Source: Fratercula arctica (lineage: Eukaryota; Chordata; Aves; Charadriiformes; Alcidae). Taken from it: DNA of 64,000 nt. A program made the position numbers and the translations under genes. Below are positions 62,501 to 64,000 of the stretch, one piece after another. The notes beneath the pieces were generated by a model that did no database searches, was not told where the DNA came from, and was given only the letters and a program-made list of their open reading frames with translations. Location of the stretch: assembly GCA_947846985.1 (NCBI GenBank), contig CANTUZ010000002.1, forward strand, positions 53,648,885 to 53,712,884. The letters are read 5' to 3'. How positions within the stretch are numbered: the first letter of the stretch is position 1; each line of letters opens with the position of its first letter.

Positions 62501-64000
62501 AGCGATTCCGTTTTAATGAGGCACGTTTTGTTCTGCTTTGTTGATGGTACCAAGTTGCACAAGGCAACACAGCAGCAGCAACATCTTGTAAGGCAAGACA
62601 GGGGGTGGGAGTTCCTCATCAAGGCTGAGCATTTCCCATGGCTCATTTTTTTTGGACCTCACCATGTGCGTTCCCATCACCTACCACTCCCCAAGGAGCA
62701 CATCCTCTGGAAGCGTCAGAAACAGCTGTTTCCTAACACCTACCTGCGACAGAGTGATAGACCCTTAAAAACAAAAATGGCATCAGTGCTCTATTACATC
62801 AATAGGGTCCTGTCCATGATTTTGAAGTGATGAGGAAGCCATCGCCGCTCTGCCACTGGTGCTCAGTATCACGCTTAATGTGCTGTCAGCTAATAAGAGA
62901 CAGTGCTGTGAACTTGCCTTACAAGTTAGTAAACCCCCAGCTGATTTTGTTACAGACCTGAGGGTGCAAGCAATTTAAATTTAAGTGTACTTAGGGCTCC
63001 TGGAGTGGCAGGTTGGCTTGAGGACAGGCACAGGGGAGAGAGAGCAGCAGAAGCTCTCTGCAGCTCGTTTCATTACAGTCTTACTCCCATTCTTCCCTTA
63101 GTCTGTGCTTTCTAGTGAAAACACATCAGGTGGCTTTGCAAGTATTTGCTGCAATAGACACAGTTTTGTGACCATGTCAGCTAGAAAACATACCCACCCC
63201 TCTGCTCTCATTCAGCAGCTGATGGTGAAATAGGTTATATTTTAAGGTTATATATTGAGTACCTGGGCACCCGTAGGACAAGATACCTGCAAGATACCTA
63301 GAAGATGCCCTTTAAAATGACTAAATTTTAGCTCTTACACCACTGAGCCCCCAGGAGCCCACTGCAGTGCCTCTGCAAGAGCAGAGCTACCTCAATAGCC
63401 CGTTCATCCTGGTTGCAATCACTCCAGGTGCCTTTGCCTGAGTTTGTAGCTGTTTCCAGCCCCTTGCACTGCAGAGCATCTGGGTACAATGTTGGAGATG
63501 GGACCAGCGGGGAGGATGGCTGGCACCCCCAGGAGCTGCTGTGAACCCTCCCACCCTGAATTTAACTGTTTTAGAAGTGTCGATGTGGAGCCAATGTGTT
63601 TGTGCTTAGATGGTGCAAGGATCCCAGCTCGCTGCTGGAGAATCCCAGGAAAAGGGGGGGGAAAGCGGTGGCCAAAATTTGGGGTGCGCTAAGCTTTTGT
63701 GGGGAATCAGCAAGCACACCTACAAGCATTTTTCTCCGCCGCAGTGCTTGCGCTGCCACACGCGTGAGGCAGCATGTTTGGCACGTGTGCCGGCGATGCG
63801 CACTACGCTGCTCCTGTGTGTTTTCTCCTTTTGGCCCGGGAGCCTGGAGCAGAACACAAAATGTAATGGATGAAACAAAACCCACTTGAAAATTTTCAAG
63901 GGGAAACCAGTTCAGTTCCTCTCTTAAAGCTATGTGGATTTTTTTCAGTGGCAGAATTGATGCTTTTTTTCTCTGTCTGGCTCATAAGAAGTGACGGGAA

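Larger units (their letters stand above)
56244..64000 (-). other. Upstream NPSR1 intron (incomplete)
   Basis: More than 7.7 kb above the TM2 exon. I searched by eye on the minus strand for the exon encoding TM1 and its border with TM2 and did not find it. It holds CR1 copies near 56794 and 59231, a hairpin at 59418-59449 and a 17-bp tandem repeat at 59471-59505. A small CpG-richer patch near 63730-63810 has no clear meaning. Confidence 0.65.

Noticed and set aside
63690..63890. CpG-richer patch as a promoter island
   Set aside because: It is short, has no clear transcription start features, and lies inside the presumed NPSR1 intron with no exon beside it.

Overview
The window is vertebrate nuclear DNA, most likely from a bird. 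Coding sequence is split into short exons with GT-AG introns. The dispersed repeats are fragments of CR1 LINEs with the (ATTCTRTG)-type 3' terminus typical of birds and other sauropsids. Repeat density is low and introns are modest. The species cannot be fixed from the sequence alone.

Two protein-coding genes are present, tail to tail. On the + strand, positions 1-6034 carry the last five coding exons of DPY19L1, an ER multi-pass C-mannosyltransferase: 203 C-terminal residues, with a 3' UTR that probably runs to about 7800. On the - strand, positions 56243 down to 36501 carry seven coding exons of NPSR1, the neuropeptide S receptor, from TM2 to the C-terminus (about 280 residues). The exons for the N-terminus and TM1 are not found and should lie beyond 64000. 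The same convergent pair occurs in the human 7p14 region, so the local gene order looks conserved. The two genes probably do not work together; they are simply neighbours.

Layout: 1-6034 DPY19L1 coding exons and introns; 6035 to about 7800 DPY19L1 3' UTR; about 7800-36500 a gene-free interval (about 29 kb) with CR1 fragments, short tandem repeats, palindromes and some AT-rich segments that could be conserved regulatory DNA; 36501-56243 NPSR1 coding exons 3 to 9 by the human scheme; 56244-64000 the start of the large upstream NPSR1 intron.

Main points of interest: (1) the bird NPSR1 encodes Ile at the position of the human Asn107Ile functional polymorphism; (2) the conserved NPSR1 C-terminal exon lies only 121 bp below the TM7 exon behind a weak splice donor, so intron retention would give a different tail; (3) a CR1 3' end lies seven bases from a DPY19L1 exon and supplies most of the splice acceptor region; (4) a very strong G-quadruplex motif sits on the sense strand of an NPSR1 intron; (5) an old duplicated module sits in another NPSR1 intron. 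I found no sign of a wholly new biological system. No tRNA, rRNA, CRISPR or intact mobile element was seen.
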